50,023 nt of DNA from Halanaerobiaceae bacterium. Lineage in GTDB: Bacteria; Bacillota; Halanaerobiia; Halanaerobiales; Halarsenatibacteraceae. This document shows, piece after piece, positions 25,304-34,623 of this stretch. Location: contig PWEJ01000031.1 of assembly GCA_003553485.1 (NCBI GenBank), forward strand, positions 1 to 50,023, written 5' to 3'. How positions within the stretch are numbered: position 1 is the first letter of the stretch; every line of letters starts with the position of its first letter. The position numbers and the translations under genes are program-made. The notes beneath the pieces were generated by a model. That model made no database searches, was not told the origin of the DNA, and was given only the letters and a program-made list of their open reading frames with translations.

Positions 25304-26473
25304 ATGAAAGGAAGGCGTTTAATTACTTCAGAATCGGTGACTGAAGGACATCCAGATAAACTGGCCGATCAAATTTCCGATGCTATTTTAGATAATATCA
25401 TAGCTCAAGATCCTAAAGCCCGGGTAGCCTGCGAAACCTTTGTTACTACGGGGCTGGTATTGGTATCAGGTGAGATAACAACTGATTGTTATGTTGATAT
25501 CACGGATATTGCCAGACAGAAAGTGGTGGATATTGGATATAACCGGGCAAAGTTTGGTTTTGATGGTGAGACCTGTGCCGTTTTAACTGCTATTGATGAA
25601 CAGTCCGGTGATATTGCCCAGGGTGTAAACGGGGCTCAGAACGCTGAAGATGAAAAAAATGAACTGGGAGCTGGAGATCAGGGTATTATGTTTGGTTATG
25701 CCTGTAATGAGACTCCAGAATTAATGCCCTTACCTATAACTTTAGCCCATCAATTGGCCCGCCGTCTGGCTCAGGTCCGGAAAGATAAAACCATAAGTTA
25801 TTTAAGACCTGACGGAAAATCCCAGGTCACTGTAGAATATGAAGGAGACCAGGCTGTGCGAGTTGATAAAGTAGTATTATCAGCCCAGCATCATCCTGAT
25901 GTAAAACTGGTTGACATGAAAGATGATCTAATAGAAAACGTCATTAAAAAGGTTATATCGCCAGATATGCTCGATGATGATACCCAGTACTTAATTAATC
26001 CTACAGGAAGATTTGTCATTGGAGGTCCCCATGGTGATGCGGGTTTGACAGGAAGAAAGATAATTGTTGATACCTATGGAGGTATAGCTCGTCATGGTGG
26101 AGGCTGTTTTTCCGGTAAAGATGCCACCAAAGTGGACCGGTCAGCTTCCTATGCTGCTCGTTATGTGGCTAAAAATATGGTAGCTGCAGGTCTAGCTGAT
26201 AAATGTGAGGTTCAACTTTCCTATGCCATTGGAGTAGCTCGTCCTCTTTCCATTATGGTAGAGACCTTTGGCACCGGCAAATTACCGGAAGAAAAACTGG
26301 TAGAGTTGGTCCGAGAGCATTTTGATCTGCGTCCGGCAAGTATTATTGAAAAACTTGAATTACGCAAACCTATTTTCCAGCAGGTAGCAGCTTATGGTCA
26401 TTTTGGTCGGCCAGAACTAGACCTTCCCTGGGAGAGAATTGATAAAGCGGAAGAATTAAAGTCTCATCTTTAA
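25304..26473 (+). CDS. metK: S-adenosylmethionine synthetase
   Basis: It makes SAM from methionine and ATP. Family blocks are [20 protein letters not shown] near the start, [12 protein letters not shown], and [17 protein letters not shown] in the C-terminal part. Length is 389 aa. The reading frame is open to 25265 upstream, but ATG 25304 has AAGGGAG about 8 bp ahead and gives the standard N-terminus. A terminator follows. SAM made here would feed RlmN, encoded 5 kb downstream. Confidence 0.96.
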   Translation: MKGRRLITSESVTEGHPDKLADQISDAILDNIIAQDPKARVACETFVTTGLVLVSGEITTDCYVDITDIARQKVVDIGYNRAKFGFDGETCAVLTAIDEQSGDIAQGVNGAQNAEDEKNELGAGDQGIMFGYACNETPELMPLPITLAHQLARRLAQVRKDKTISYLRPDGKSQVTVEYEGDQAVRVDKVVLSAQHHPDVKLVDMKDDLIENVIKKVISPDMLDDDTQYLINPTGRFVIGGPHGDAGLTGRKIIVDTYGGIARHGGGCFSGKDATKVDRSASYAARYVAKNMVAAGLADKCEVQLSYAIGVARPLSIMVETFGTGKLPEEKLVELVREHFDLRPASIIEKLELRKPIFQQVAAYGHFGRPELDLPWERIDKAEELKSHL

Positions 26474-26516
26474 TCCTGATTATTGTTATTCTTACAGAAT
26501 AAATTTTTGACTAACA

Positions 26517-26550
26517 GGCTGGCAGTTACAACTGTCAGCTTTAATTTTTG
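26517..26550 (+). terminator. Intrinsic terminator after metK
   Basis: GCTGGCAGTT and AACTGTCAGC form a stem of about 9-10 bp with one G-U pair and a tiny loop, followed by TTTAATTTTTG. It separates metK from priA. Confidence 0.75.
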
Positions 26551-26599
26551 CTAGTTTCTTAATATTGTCTCTCAGTGGATCAATTTAAGGCGTTATTTT

Positions 26600-26606
26600 G
26601 GAGGGG
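26600..26606 (+). promoter_or_regulatory. Ribosome binding site fixing the priA start
   Basis: GGAGGGG lies 7 bp before GTG 26614. The frame is open to a GTG at 26575, but that start lies upstream of this strong site. Confidence 0.65.
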
Positions 26607-26613
26607 AAGTTTT

Positions 26614-28911
26614 GTGGAGAAAAGATTTCTGCAAATAACAGTAAAGGTACCCGTACTCGGTGATAAAGGAGAATTTATTTATAGACCGGCTCAGGGCAAA
26701 GATATTACTGATTATCAATTGGGAGAAGTGGTAAGAGTTCCCTTCGGCCGTCAAGGAGATGTGAAGGGCTATTTGACTGGCTTTGCCGCTGAAGCTGATT
26801 TAGCAGAGGAAAAAATTAAGGAAGTAAAGGGCAAGGTTTCTAAGCAACCGGTGATAAGAGCCAGTTTATTGAAAGCATTGCGCCGACTTAAAGATTATTA
26901 CTCGGTGAGCCTTTTAAGTCTTTTACAAGCTGCTCTACCTCAGGGAGCTGATAAAGGAGGGAAAAAAAGCAAGAAGTTAGTGGCCTATAGTCTAACTCTG
27001 GACTCAGCTGAGACTCAAAAAAAGTGGGCAGAGCTTAAAAATAAGGCTCCAGCCCAGCAGAGGGTTTTACAAACCCTGCAGAAAGCTGACCGCGATTATC
27101 TAACAGCTAAAGAGTTAGTAAAAAGAGCAAATACCAGCCGACAGGTTCTTTATGCTCTTGAGGACAAAAAATTACTGCAGCGAAAAAAGATTAAAGTTAG
27201 ACGAAGACCGGCCTACAGATTATTTGCTGGAGAATCAAGCCCAGCTGATAAAGCTGATTATGCTGAAGCTAAGGGTAATAAAAACAGGGATATAACATTG
27301 AACGATCATCAGAGAGAGGCAGTAGAAGAAGTTAAAACTTCTTTGTCTCAAGGGGATAATCCGATTTATTTACTCCATGGCGTTACAGGCAGTGGTAAAA
27401 CTGAGGTATACCTGCGTTTGTTAAAAAAGGTCTTAGCTGAAGATAAAAGTGCTCTTCTATTAGTTCCTGAAATATCTCTAACCCCCTATCTAGTGGATTT
27501 CTTTTATGCTCACTTTCCTGGAGAGCTAGCTTTGTTACACAGTAGTCTTTCTCAGGGGGAAAGACTGGATGAATGGGAAAGAATCAGAGAGGGCAGGGCT
27601 AAGCTGGTTATTGGAGCCCGTTCAGCAGTTTTTGCCCCTGTTCAGGATTTAGGTATAATTGTAATCGATGAAGAACATGAGAGTACTTACAAGCAAAATA
27701 ATTACCCCTATTATCATGCACGGGGAGTAGCGGTGGTCAGGAGTCAGGTGGAAAAATTCCCGGTGGTTTTAGGATCAGCCACCCCTTCCTTAGAGAGTTA
27801 TTATTTTGCTCAACAGGGACATTATCGTTATTTATCTTTACCAGAAAGAGCTGGAGTAGGCCAAAAACCAACAAAAAAAATTGTTGATATGCGTCAGGAG
27901 ATGCAAGAGGGCAACTACGGTCTTTTAAGTCAGACTTTAAAGGAAAAAATTAATGATCGTCTTGAGGCCGGGGAACAGATCTTGCTTTTTCTTAACCGGC
28001 GGGGTTATGCCTCCTTTATATTATGCCAGTATTGCGGTGAGACTATAAAATGTCAGGATTGTGATATAACTTTAACCTACCATCGCCGTGAAGAGAGACT
28101 TCGCTGTCATTACTGTGATTATAAAGAACAGGTTCCTGAGAAATGCCCTCACTGTTCTAGCAAAATATTGCAGGATTTTGGAGCGGGCACGGAAAGATTA
28201 GAGGATGCTGTCAATGATCTCTTCCCTCAGGCCAATGTTATGAGAATGGATGTTGATACTACCGGGAGAAAAAATTCTCATCAAAGGATTTTAAAAAAAG
28301 TAGATAGTGGAGAAGTGGATATTTTATTAGGGACGCAGATGATAGCTAAAGGCCATGATTTTCATAATATAACCCTGGTTGGAGTGCTGGGAACTGATTT
28401 TTTATTAAATTTTCCTGACTTCCGTTCGGCAGAAAGAACCTTTCAACTTATAAGTCAGGTTTCCGGCAGAGCTGGTCGAGGTAAAAAAAGGGGAGAGGTG
28501 GTAATACAGACCTATAATCCCGATAATTTTGTTTTTCAGGCCATTAAAGATAATAAGTTGACTGAATTCTACCAGCAGGAATTAAAATTGCGTCAGAAAT
28601 TATTTTACCCTCCTGTGAGCCGCCTGGTAAGAATTTTACTGCGCTCCAGTGATGAAGATGTTTTAATAACTGTAACGGATAAGATTAACAGGGAGTTGCA
28701 AAAAGTGGATTGGGGAAAGGTAAAAATTTTGGGGCCAGCACCCTCTCCTTTAAGCAAAATACGGGGAGAGTACCGATGGCAGTTGCTGCTCTTTTTCCCC
28801 AATACTGCTACTAGACTTAAATATTTACCAAAGATTAAGCAAGCAATAACTGACTCTCTAGAATCAAAAGTAGAAATACTAGTTGATGTAGACCCAACTT
28901 CAATGTTATAA
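26614..28911 (+). CDS. priA: Primosomal replication restart helicase PriA
   Basis: PriA recognises abandoned replication forks and reloads the replisome. Domain order is an N-terminal 3'-end DNA-binding domain, a winged helix, a superfamily 2 helicase core with GVTGSGKTEVY (Walker A) and VIDEEHESTYKQ (Walker B, DEEH), a cysteine-rich zinc-binding region (CQYCGETIKCQDC ... CHYC ... CPHC), and the C-terminal helicase lobe with QVSGRAGRG. Length is 765 aa from GTG 26614. It lies 35 bp before def. Confidence 0.96.
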   Translation: MEKRFLQITVKVPVLGDKGEFIYRPAQGKDITDYQLGEVVRVPFGRQGDVKGYLTGFAAEADLAEEKIKEVKGKVSKQPVIRASLLKALRRLKDYYSVSLLSLLQAALPQGADKGGKKSKKLVAYSLTLDSAETQKKWAELKNKAPAQQRVLQTLQKADRDYLTAKELVKRANTSRQVLYALEDKKLLQRKKIKVRRRPAYRLFAGESSPADKADYAEAKGNKNRDITLNDHQREAVEEVKTSLSQGDNPIYLLHGVTGSGKTEVYLRLLKKVLAEDKSALLLVPEISLTPYLVDFFYAHFPGELALLHSSLSQGERLDEWERIREGRAKLVIGARSAVFAPVQDLGIIVIDEEHESTYKQNNYPYYHARGVAVVRSQVEKFPVVLGSATPSLESYYFAQQGHYRYLSLPERAGVGQKPTKKIVDMRQEMQEGNYGLLSQTLKEKINDRLEAGEQILLFLNRRGYASFILCQYCGETIKCQDCDITLTYHRREERLRCHYCDYKEQVPEKCPHCSSKILQDFGAGTERLEDAVNDLFPQANVMRMDVDTTGRKNSHQRILKKVDSGEVDILLGTQMIAKGHDFHNITLVGVLGTDFLLNFPDFRSAERTFQLISQVSGRAGRGKKRGEVVIQTYNPDNFVFQAIKDNKLTEFYQQELKLRQKLFYPPVSRLVRILLRSSDEDVLITVTDKINRELQKVDWGKVKILGPAPSPLSKIRGEYRWQLLLFFPNTATRLKYLPKIKQAITDSLESKVEILVDVDPTSML

Positions 28912-28946
28912 TTATAGGGAATGTAGGTAGCTGGAGGTGATTAACT

Positions 28947-29408
28947 GTGGCTGTGATGCCGGTAAGGAAGATTGGAGACCCGGTTTTGCGAAGTAAAGCT
29001 CAGCCGGTGAAGGAGATAAATACTAAAACAGAGAATCTGGTGGAAAACCTAAAGAGCACTCTGGTAGAATTAGAGGGATTAGGTTTAGCTGCCAATCAGA
29101 TTGGAGTTTTACAGCGAGTCTTTGTTATTAAAAGAAATAATGGAGAAATGCTGGAATTCATCAATCCTGAAATTTTACAAAAAGAGGGAAATAAAATTGA
29201 TAGAGAGGGCTGCTTAAGTGTACCTGAGCGGGAAGGGCCAGTCCCTCGAGCGGAGAAGGTAAAGCTTCGTTATCAAACTCTGACCGATGAAGAAGTTGAG
29301 GCTGTTTTTTCTGATTTAGAGGCTCGGGTAATCCAGCATGAACTTGATCACTTAGATGGGGTGCTGTTTGTTGATAAAGTAATTGACTTGCCAACTGCAA
29401 GCTATTAA
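28947..29408 (+). CDS. def: Peptide deformylase
   Basis: This metalloenzyme removes the formyl group from nascent proteins. The three motifs are intact: GLGLAANQIG (45-53), EGCLSVP with metal ligand Cys89, and QHELDHLDG with ligands His131 and His135 and catalytic Glu132. Length is 153 aa. The start is GTG 28947 behind GGAGGTGATT. It pairs with fmt directly downstream, which creates the formyl group. Confidence 0.96.
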   Translation: MAVMPVRKIGDPVLRSKAQPVKEINTKTENLVENLKSTLVELEGLGLAANQIGVLQRVFVIKRNNGEMLEFINPEILQKEGNKIDREGCLSVPEREGPVPRAEKVKLRYQTLTDEEVEAVFSDLEARVIQHELDHLDGVLFVDKVIDLPTASY

Positions 29409-29431
29409 TTTTTGCCACTGGAGGGATTTAA

Positions 29432-30367
29432 TTGCAGGTTGTATTTTTAGGTAGCCCGGAATTTGCTTTACCATCTCTGGAAAAATTAAAAAAATCGTCA
29501 GATATTTCCTTGCCATTGGTGGTCACTCAACCACCACGTAAAAAGGGGCGAGGTCAGCAAATTTATCCTACGGCAGTTGGTCGTTATGCTCGCGCTGAAA
29601 AGCTTGAATTGTTGGAAATCAAAGATATTAATTCCAGGTCAGCAATTAAAAAAATAGCTAATCTTAATCCTGATTTTTTAGTGGTGGTAGCCTTTGGACA
29701 AATTCTAAAGCCAGAAGTTTTAAAGCTGCCTCAGAAGGCTCCTATAAATCTTCATGCTTCTCTATTGCCTAAATATAGGGGGGCCAGTCCCATCAATCAG
29801 GCAATTATTGCTGGCGATGAATACAGTGGGGTAACGACAATGTTAATGGAAGAAGGCCTGGATACCGGCGATATTTTATTGCAGGAGAAAGTTAAGATTG
29901 ACCTTGATGATACTGCAGGTAGTCTTCATGATAAGTTGGCAGCCCAGGGGGCTGACCTGCTATTAAAGACTTTATTGGATTTTAGCCAGGGCAAGATTGA
30001 GCCTAGATCTCAAAGTGAAGATAAGGCTAGTTATTCTCCCCGATTAACAAAAAAAGACGGTGAGATAAATTTCACTAACAGCGCCTCTAAAATCCATAAC
30101 TTTATCCGGGGTAATAATCCCTGGCCAGGTGCTTATACTCATTTTAGGGATAAAAAATTGCTGGTGTGGAAATCAGCTTTAACGGAGGTCACCTGTGAAG
30201 GTAAACCAGGAGAGATCATAAAGGCTAAAGCGACGGAAGGCTTATTTATAGCTACTCAAGATATGGCTTTGCAGCTTAAGGTGGTTCAACTACCGGGTAA
30301 GAATAAAATGTCAGCTCGAGATTTTATCTGTGGTTATCAGCCTAAAGTGGGAGAGCAGTTGGGTTGA
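29432..30367 (+). CDS. fmt: Methionyl-tRNA formyltransferase
   Basis: It formylates initiator Met-tRNA using 10-formyl-THF. The N-terminal transferase domain has the catalytic Asn106/His108 in INLHAS, the SLLPKYRGASPI loop and GLDTGDIL. The C-terminal OB-like domain follows from about residue 205 (FIRGNNPWPGAYT). Length is 311 aa. The start is TTG 29432 behind GGAGGG. In Bacillus rsmB follows; here a DUF6391 gene does. Confidence 0.95.
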   Translation: MQVVFLGSPEFALPSLEKLKKSSDISLPLVVTQPPRKKGRGQQIYPTAVGRYARAEKLELLEIKDINSRSAIKKIANLNPDFLVVVAFGQILKPEVLKLPQKAPINLHASLLPKYRGASPINQAIIAGDEYSGVTTMLMEEGLDTGDILLQEKVKIDLDDTAGSLHDKLAAQGADLLLKTLLDFSQGKIEPRSQSEDKASYSPRLTKKDGEINFTNSASKIHNFIRGNNPWPGAYTHFRDKKLLVWKSALTEVTCEGKPGEIIKAKATEGLFIATQDMALQLKVVQLPGKNKMSARDFICGYQPKVGEQLG

Positions 30368-30412
30368 TATTTGTCTGGCATTTTTAGCAATTATGAGGGA
30401 AAGGAGATTATT

Positions 30413-31081
30413 ATGGGTCTCTGGTTGTTGTTATTGATTTTAATTTTTTTCTTTCCATTTATGATATGGCCTTTCCTGTTATTTTTTCTATTGCTGATTC
30501 CTTTGAAGTTAACTCTGACTTCACTGGGCACTCTGTTAACAGCTCCAGGCCAACTTTACCAGATAGCTAGAAATCCTCAGTTGCGGAAAAATCATGCTTT
30601 AGAGCACGCTACTATTAATGTTTTAGAAGAAAATTATAACTTAAATAAACTGGCTGGCTATGCTGAAAATGATGGCTTTTATATTATAGGGGTAAATAAT
30701 CCTTCTCAGGTAGAATTAGCTGCAAGAGAGGGGCTTAAGCGCTTACAACAGGGCGAAGAAGAGTTAGTTATTCATGATAGATGTGGTACTACAATTACTG
30801 CTGCTAATCTGGCAGCTGCTATTATATTTATTTTAATCTTAGTATTTACTGGAATGCTAAGCCTTTGGAGTATGCTTTTAGCTGTGGTTTTGGCTAATTT
30901 TTTTGCCCCCACCTTAGGGCGTTTTCTGCAGTTTAAAATTACCACCTCCAGCGAGGTAGAGGAAGTAGAGATTGTAGGAACTGAAATGGAGGTCTCTCCA
31001 ATGTCTTCTTTTTTACAGGCTGGTGGTGGGAAAATATTTGTTAAAACCCAGGAGATCCCCTATGCCACGGTATTGCGCTGA
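30413..31081 (+). CDS. DUF6391-like membrane protein
   Basis: A Leu/Phe-rich N-terminus forms one or two membrane segments (about 1-40). A segment beginning KNHALEHATINVLEENY, the DUF6391 hallmark as I recall it, and then GYAENDGFYIIG follow. A second membrane region lies at about 137-175, with a soluble tail ending near residue 222. No enzyme motif is recognised apart from the HALEHAT histidines, which could bind a metal. The frame is open to TTG 30371, but ATG 30413 has AAAGGAG 6 bp upstream. It occupies the usual rsmB position between fmt and rlmN. Confidence 0.65.
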   Translation: MGLWLLLLILIFFFPFMIWPFLLFFLLLIPLKLTLTSLGTLLTAPGQLYQIARNPQLRKNHALEHATINVLEENYNLNKLAGYAENDGFYIIGVNNPSQVELAAREGLKRLQQGEEELVIHDRCGTTITAANLAAAIIFILILVFTGMLSLWSMLLAVVLANFFAPTLGRFLQFKITTSSEVEEVEIVGTEMEVSPMSSFLQAGGGKIFVKTQEIPYATVLR

Positions 31082-31139
31082 TAAAGCTAAAACTTTTTTC
31101 TTAAAAAGCCTGTTATAACTTTAAATTAAGGAGATATAG

Positions 31140-32216
31140 ATGAGAGATATTAAAGGTTTTACCTTGGAAGAACTATCAGAGTTTTGTCGCCAGAATGATT
31201 TTGCTGGCTTTCGTTCTCAGCAGATCTTTAACTGGCTTTATCAGAATTTGACTGCTGACCCGGAGTCAATGCAAAACCTGCCTGAAGAGTTACAGTATTG
31301 GTTAAGAAAAAACTTTAACTTTACTAATTTAAAAGAAGAAAAACTAACAGAGGCTAAGGATGGTACAATAAATATAGTTTATCGACTTGAAGATGATAAA
31401 ACTATAGAGACGGTATTATTGCCCCAAACTAAAGGGAGTAAGTTTACAGCCTGTCTCTCTACTCAGGTTGGCTGTTCTTTAGGATGTAAATTTTGTGCCA
31501 CTGGCCAGCAGGGATATGTTAGAGATTTAAAAGCTGCTGAAATAGTGGACCAGGTCTGGCAGGGAGAAAAGCTTTTATCGGCTCAAGAAAATTTGGTCGA
31601 TGCCAGGAATGGTATTTCAGGAACAAGAAATATTCGTAATATAGTCTTTATGGGCATGGGAGAACCTTTATTAAATTATAACCAGCTTTTAAAAGCAGTG
31701 AATATTTTACGAGCACCTGCAACCTTTGATATTGGCAGTAGAAGGATTACTATTTCCACTGTTGGTATTATCCCGGGTATTAAAAAAATGGCTCAGGACA
31801 TGCCACAGGTAGGTCTGGCAATCTCCCTACATGCCGCCGATAACAAGCTGCGGAATAAGCTGATACCCCTTAATAAAAAATATGGTTTAAGAGAACTAAA
31901 GGCTGTTTTAAAAGATCATCAAGAAATAACTGGAAGAAGGGTAACTATTGAATATGCTCTCATTAAAGGGGTTAATGACAGCCAGCAGCAGGCAAAAAAG
32001 CTGGCTAGATGGTTAAAAGGCTTAAAGGCTTTTATTAACTTAATACCACTTAATCCCATAGAAGGCTCTGATCTCAGCGGTTCCAATTTAACTACCATTA
32101 ATTCTTTTAAAGCTGAGCTAATTAAGTCCGGTTATTCAGTAAAAATTAGAGATAGTAAAGGGCAAGAAATCAAGGCAGCCTGTGGTCAACTTAAACAGCA
32201 AGAGGAGGCAGAGTAA
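31140..32216 (+). CDS. rlmN: 23S rRNA (adenine2503-C2)/tRNA methyltransferase RlmN
   Basis: This is a radical SAM enzyme that methylates C2 of A2503 in 23S rRNA and A37 of some tRNAs. The iron-sulfur motif is Cys112-x3-Cys116-x2-Cys119 (GCSLGCKFCATG). MGMGEPLLNYN is the SAM GGEP-like block, and the second catalytic Cys lies in the C-terminal KAACGQL. Length is 358 aa. RlmN is preferred over Cfr by housekeeping context. ATG 31140 follows AAGGAG. It is 3 bp before prpC. Confidence 0.96.
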   Translation: MRDIKGFTLEELSEFCRQNDFAGFRSQQIFNWLYQNLTADPESMQNLPEELQYWLRKNFNFTNLKEEKLTEAKDGTINIVYRLEDDKTIETVLLPQTKGSKFTACLSTQVGCSLGCKFCATGQQGYVRDLKAAEIVDQVWQGEKLLSAQENLVDARNGISGTRNIRNIVFMGMGEPLLNYNQLLKAVNILRAPATFDIGSRRITISTVGIIPGIKKMAQDMPQVGLAISLHAADNKLRNKLIPLNKKYGLRELKAVLKDHQEITGRRVTIEYALIKGVNDSQQQAKKLARWLKGLKAFINLIPLNPIEGSDLSGSNLTTINSFKAELIKSGYSVKIRDSKGQEIKAACGQLKQQEEAE

Positions 32217-32219
32217 ATA

Positions 32220-32945
32220 ATGAAAGTCTGGGGATCTTCAGATTGTGGAAAATTACGGGATAAAAATGAAGATGCTTTTATCATAACTGAAGAATCTCCT
32301 GCTTTATTGGCGGTAGCTGATGGGATGGGAGGCCATAAAGCTGGAGAAGTCGCTAGCTCTATTGCTATTTCTCTGCTAAAAGATTATGATTTTAATTTTA
32401 AAAATGATATAGTCGAGCAGATCAGAAATTTGATTATTACAATCAATCAAAAAATTATTGATAAAGGAAGAACGAACCCTGAGTATTTAGGGATGGGCAC
32501 GACTCTAACATTAGGAGTTAAAGTGGCAGGAAAAATCTGTTACGGTCATGTAGGAGATAGTAGATTTTACCTATATCGTAAGGAAGAGTTAAATTGTATA
32601 ACTGAAGATCATTCTCTGGTGGGGAAGATGCTGGCTGAAGGAAAGATAAGTAAAGAAGAAGCCTTTCAACATCCCCGCAGTAACGTCCTGACTCAAGCTT
32701 TAGGTCTGGAGAAGGATTTAACTGTTGATAGTGATTGTTTTTCACTGGAACGAGGAGATCTACTTTTATTTTGCACGGATGGTCTTACCGATATGCTGCC
32801 AGAAGAGAAGATTAGCCAGCTGATAGCTGAGAAATATCCTGAACCTAAGGAAATTACCGAGACCTTAAAGAAGAAAGCTTTAGAAGCTGGTGGAAGAGAT
32901 AATATTACTATTGTGACAGGATTTGTCCAGGAGAGCGGGAAGTGA
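32220..32945 (+). CDS. prpC: PP2C-type Ser/Thr protein phosphatase
   Basis: It reverses phosphorylation by the adjacent PrkC kinase. PP2C motifs are KLRDKNEDAF with metal-binding Asp, VADGMGGHKAGE, GTTLTLG, GHVGDSRFYLYR, LFCTDGLTDML and GGRDNITIV. Length is 241 aa. It lies between rlmN and prkC with only a few bases on either side, so phosphatase and kinase are almost certainly co-expressed. Confidence 0.95.
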   Translation: MKVWGSSDCGKLRDKNEDAFIITEESPALLAVADGMGGHKAGEVASSIAISLLKDYDFNFKNDIVEQIRNLIITINQKIIDKGRTNPEYLGMGTTLTLGVKVAGKICYGHVGDSRFYLYRKEELNCITEDHSLVGKMLAEGKISKEEAFQHPRSNVLTQALGLEKDLTVDSDCFSLERGDLLLFCTDGLTDMLPEEKISQLIAEKYPEPKEITETLKKKALEAGGRDNITIVTGFVQESGK

Positions 32946-32950
32946 TCTAA

Positions 32951-34552
32951 ATGGATGAGATAATAAATGAGCGCTATCGAATAAATAGGGAATTAGGTCG
33001 GGGAGGAATGGCTGTTGTTTATGATGCCACTGATCTTCTCCTGGATCGTCAGGTAGCCCTAAAGATGTTGAAAGAAGAATATGCCAGTGATGATGATTTT
33101 ATTGAAAGACTTAAACTTGAAGCCCGAGCTGTAGCCCGAATAAATCATCCTAATGTGGTCAATATTTATGATATTAGTCAGCAAGAAGGCAGTTATTATC
33201 TGGTGATGGAAAATATTGCTGGAAAAAATCTTAAAGATATTATCTCTCGCCGGGGAAAAATTCCGGTGATTGAAGCTTTAGATGTAGCCTCTCAAATCTG
33301 TTCAGCTTTAATGGTTGCTCATAAAAATAACATAGTACACTGTGACATTAAACCCCATAATATCATTATAACTCCTCTCAATCAGGTAAAGGTTACTGAT
33401 TTTGGTATCGCCAGAGCGGTAAGCTCCTCCACTAAACATGAGGTAACTTCTTCTATCGAAGGCAGCGCCCATTATTTTTCTCCTGAGCAGGCTCAGGGGG
33501 CAGAAATCACTCCCCTTAGCGATATCTATTCATTAGGAGTTGTATTATATGAAATGTTAACGGGTCAGTTGCCCTTTACTGGAAAGACGGCAGTGAATGT
33601 GGCTTTAAAACATATCAAAGAAAAACCTGAAAATATCAAACTGCGAGAAGAAAATGTGCCTGAAGAAGTGGAAAATGTGATAATGACAGCTTTAGCTAAA
33701 AACCCCCAGGACCGGTATCAAAATGCACAAAAGATGCGAGATGCTATTAAAACAGTTTTGACCTCAATTCGAGAAAGAGAGCAGCAAAAACAAGAAGAAA
33801 AAGATAATAATCTGGCTAAAACTTTAATCCACGACAAATCAGCTGAAAAAATCAGGGCTGAACTCAATGAGGACCAGGACAAAGAAAGGCAGGAGACTAA
33901 AAGTTTTGCCTCCAGGGAACAATCAAGGGAGAGAGAGGAGCTGGGATCTAGAGCTGGAGAAGATAAGAAAAGGGAAGCAAAAGGAAATAAACAGGCTAAC
34001 AAAGGGAGAAATAGAAAGAAGCAGAAGCTTGTTAAGAGGGCACGTTTGATTTTCACCTTAACTATAATTTTTGCTGGCCTGCTTTTGATTAGCTATTTTA
34101 CTTACAGTGTTTTTATGGATGTCCCCATAGTGGAGGTTCCCGATGTTACTGGCTATGACCTCAGGGAAGCTGAGAATATTCTCCAGGAAAAAGGTTTTAA
34201 TTATACTGTAGCGGAAAATAAGATCAATCATGCTGAAATTGAGGAGAATCACGTGGCCAATCAATCTCCTTCTGCTGGAGATGAGGTTAGACAGACCCGG
34301 GATATAAATCTGGTATTAAGTGCTGGACCGGAATATGTTGAAGTGCCAGACTTAGAAAGTCTCAATTTAAGAGAAGCTAGAATTGTCCTGGAGGGCAGAG
34401 GCCTTACTGTAGGAGAAGAAAAATATGATTTTTCTGATGAATATCCGCAGGATATTGTCATTGGTAGTGATCCTCCAGCTGGTGAGGAGATAACTGAGGG
34501 CAGTGAGGTTGATATCATTGTTAGTCAGGGAAGATCACCTTATAATTTTTGA
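32951..34552 (+). CDS. prkC: PASTA-domain membrane Ser/Thr protein kinase
   Basis: This transmembrane kinase responds to peptidoglycan fragments or lipid II. The kinase domain (about 8-270) has the glycine loop GRGGMAVVYD, Lys38, the catalytic loop His130-Cys-Asp132 (HCDIKPHN, with the Arg of HRD replaced by Cys, as in several Firmicute PrkC proteins), and DFG 150-152. A highly charged juxtamembrane linker (about 275-358) leads to one transmembrane helix (about 362-386). Only two PASTA repeats follow (VEVPDVTGYDL and VEVPDLESLNL), against three or more in Bacillus. Length is 533 aa. Confidence 0.95.
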   Translation: MDEIINERYRINRELGRGGMAVVYDATDLLLDRQVALKMLKEEYASDDDFIERLKLEARAVARINHPNVVNIYDISQQEGSYYLVMENIAGKNLKDIISRRGKIPVIEALDVASQICSALMVAHKNNIVHCDIKPHNIIITPLNQVKVTDFGIARAVSSSTKHEVTSSIEGSAHYFSPEQAQGAEITPLSDIYSLGVVLYEMLTGQLPFTGKTAVNVALKHIKEKPENIKLREENVPEEVENVIMTALAKNPQDRYQNAQKMRDAIKTVLTSIREREQQKQEEKDNNLAKTLIHDKSAEKIRAELNEDQDKERQETKSFASREQSREREELGSRAGEDKKREAKGNKQANKGRNRKKQKLVKRARLIFTLTIIFAGLLLISYFTYSVFMDVPIVEVPDVTGYDLREAENILQEKGFNYTVAENKINHAEIEENHVANQSPSAGDEVRQTRDINLVLSAGPEYVEVPDLESLNLREARIVLEGRGLTVGEEKYDFSDEYPQDIVIGSDPPAGEEITEGSEVDIIVSQGRSPYNF

Positions 34553-34610
34553 TTAGATATATCAAATTTTTATTGCTCTTCATCTAATTACTTTAATATT
34601 GTCAAATAAA

Positions 34611-34617
34611 GGAGGAG
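34611..34617 (+). promoter_or_regulatory. Ribosome binding site for the CTG start of rsgA
   Basis: GGAGGAG lies 6-8 bp before CTG 34624. No ATG, GTG or TTG exists in this frame until ATG 34750, so this strong site has no other start to serve. Confidence 0.75.
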
Positions 34618-34623
34618 ATAGAG

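Noticed and set aside
33718-34056. Frames on both strands inside the charged linker of prkC
   Set aside because: They arise from repetitive Lys/Glu/Arg codons of the linker; the kinase frame is continuous and complete.
34552-34588. Repeat ATTAGAT/ATCTAAT at the end of prkC as a terminator
   Set aside because: The stem is AT-only with a 23-nt loop and no T run directly after it.
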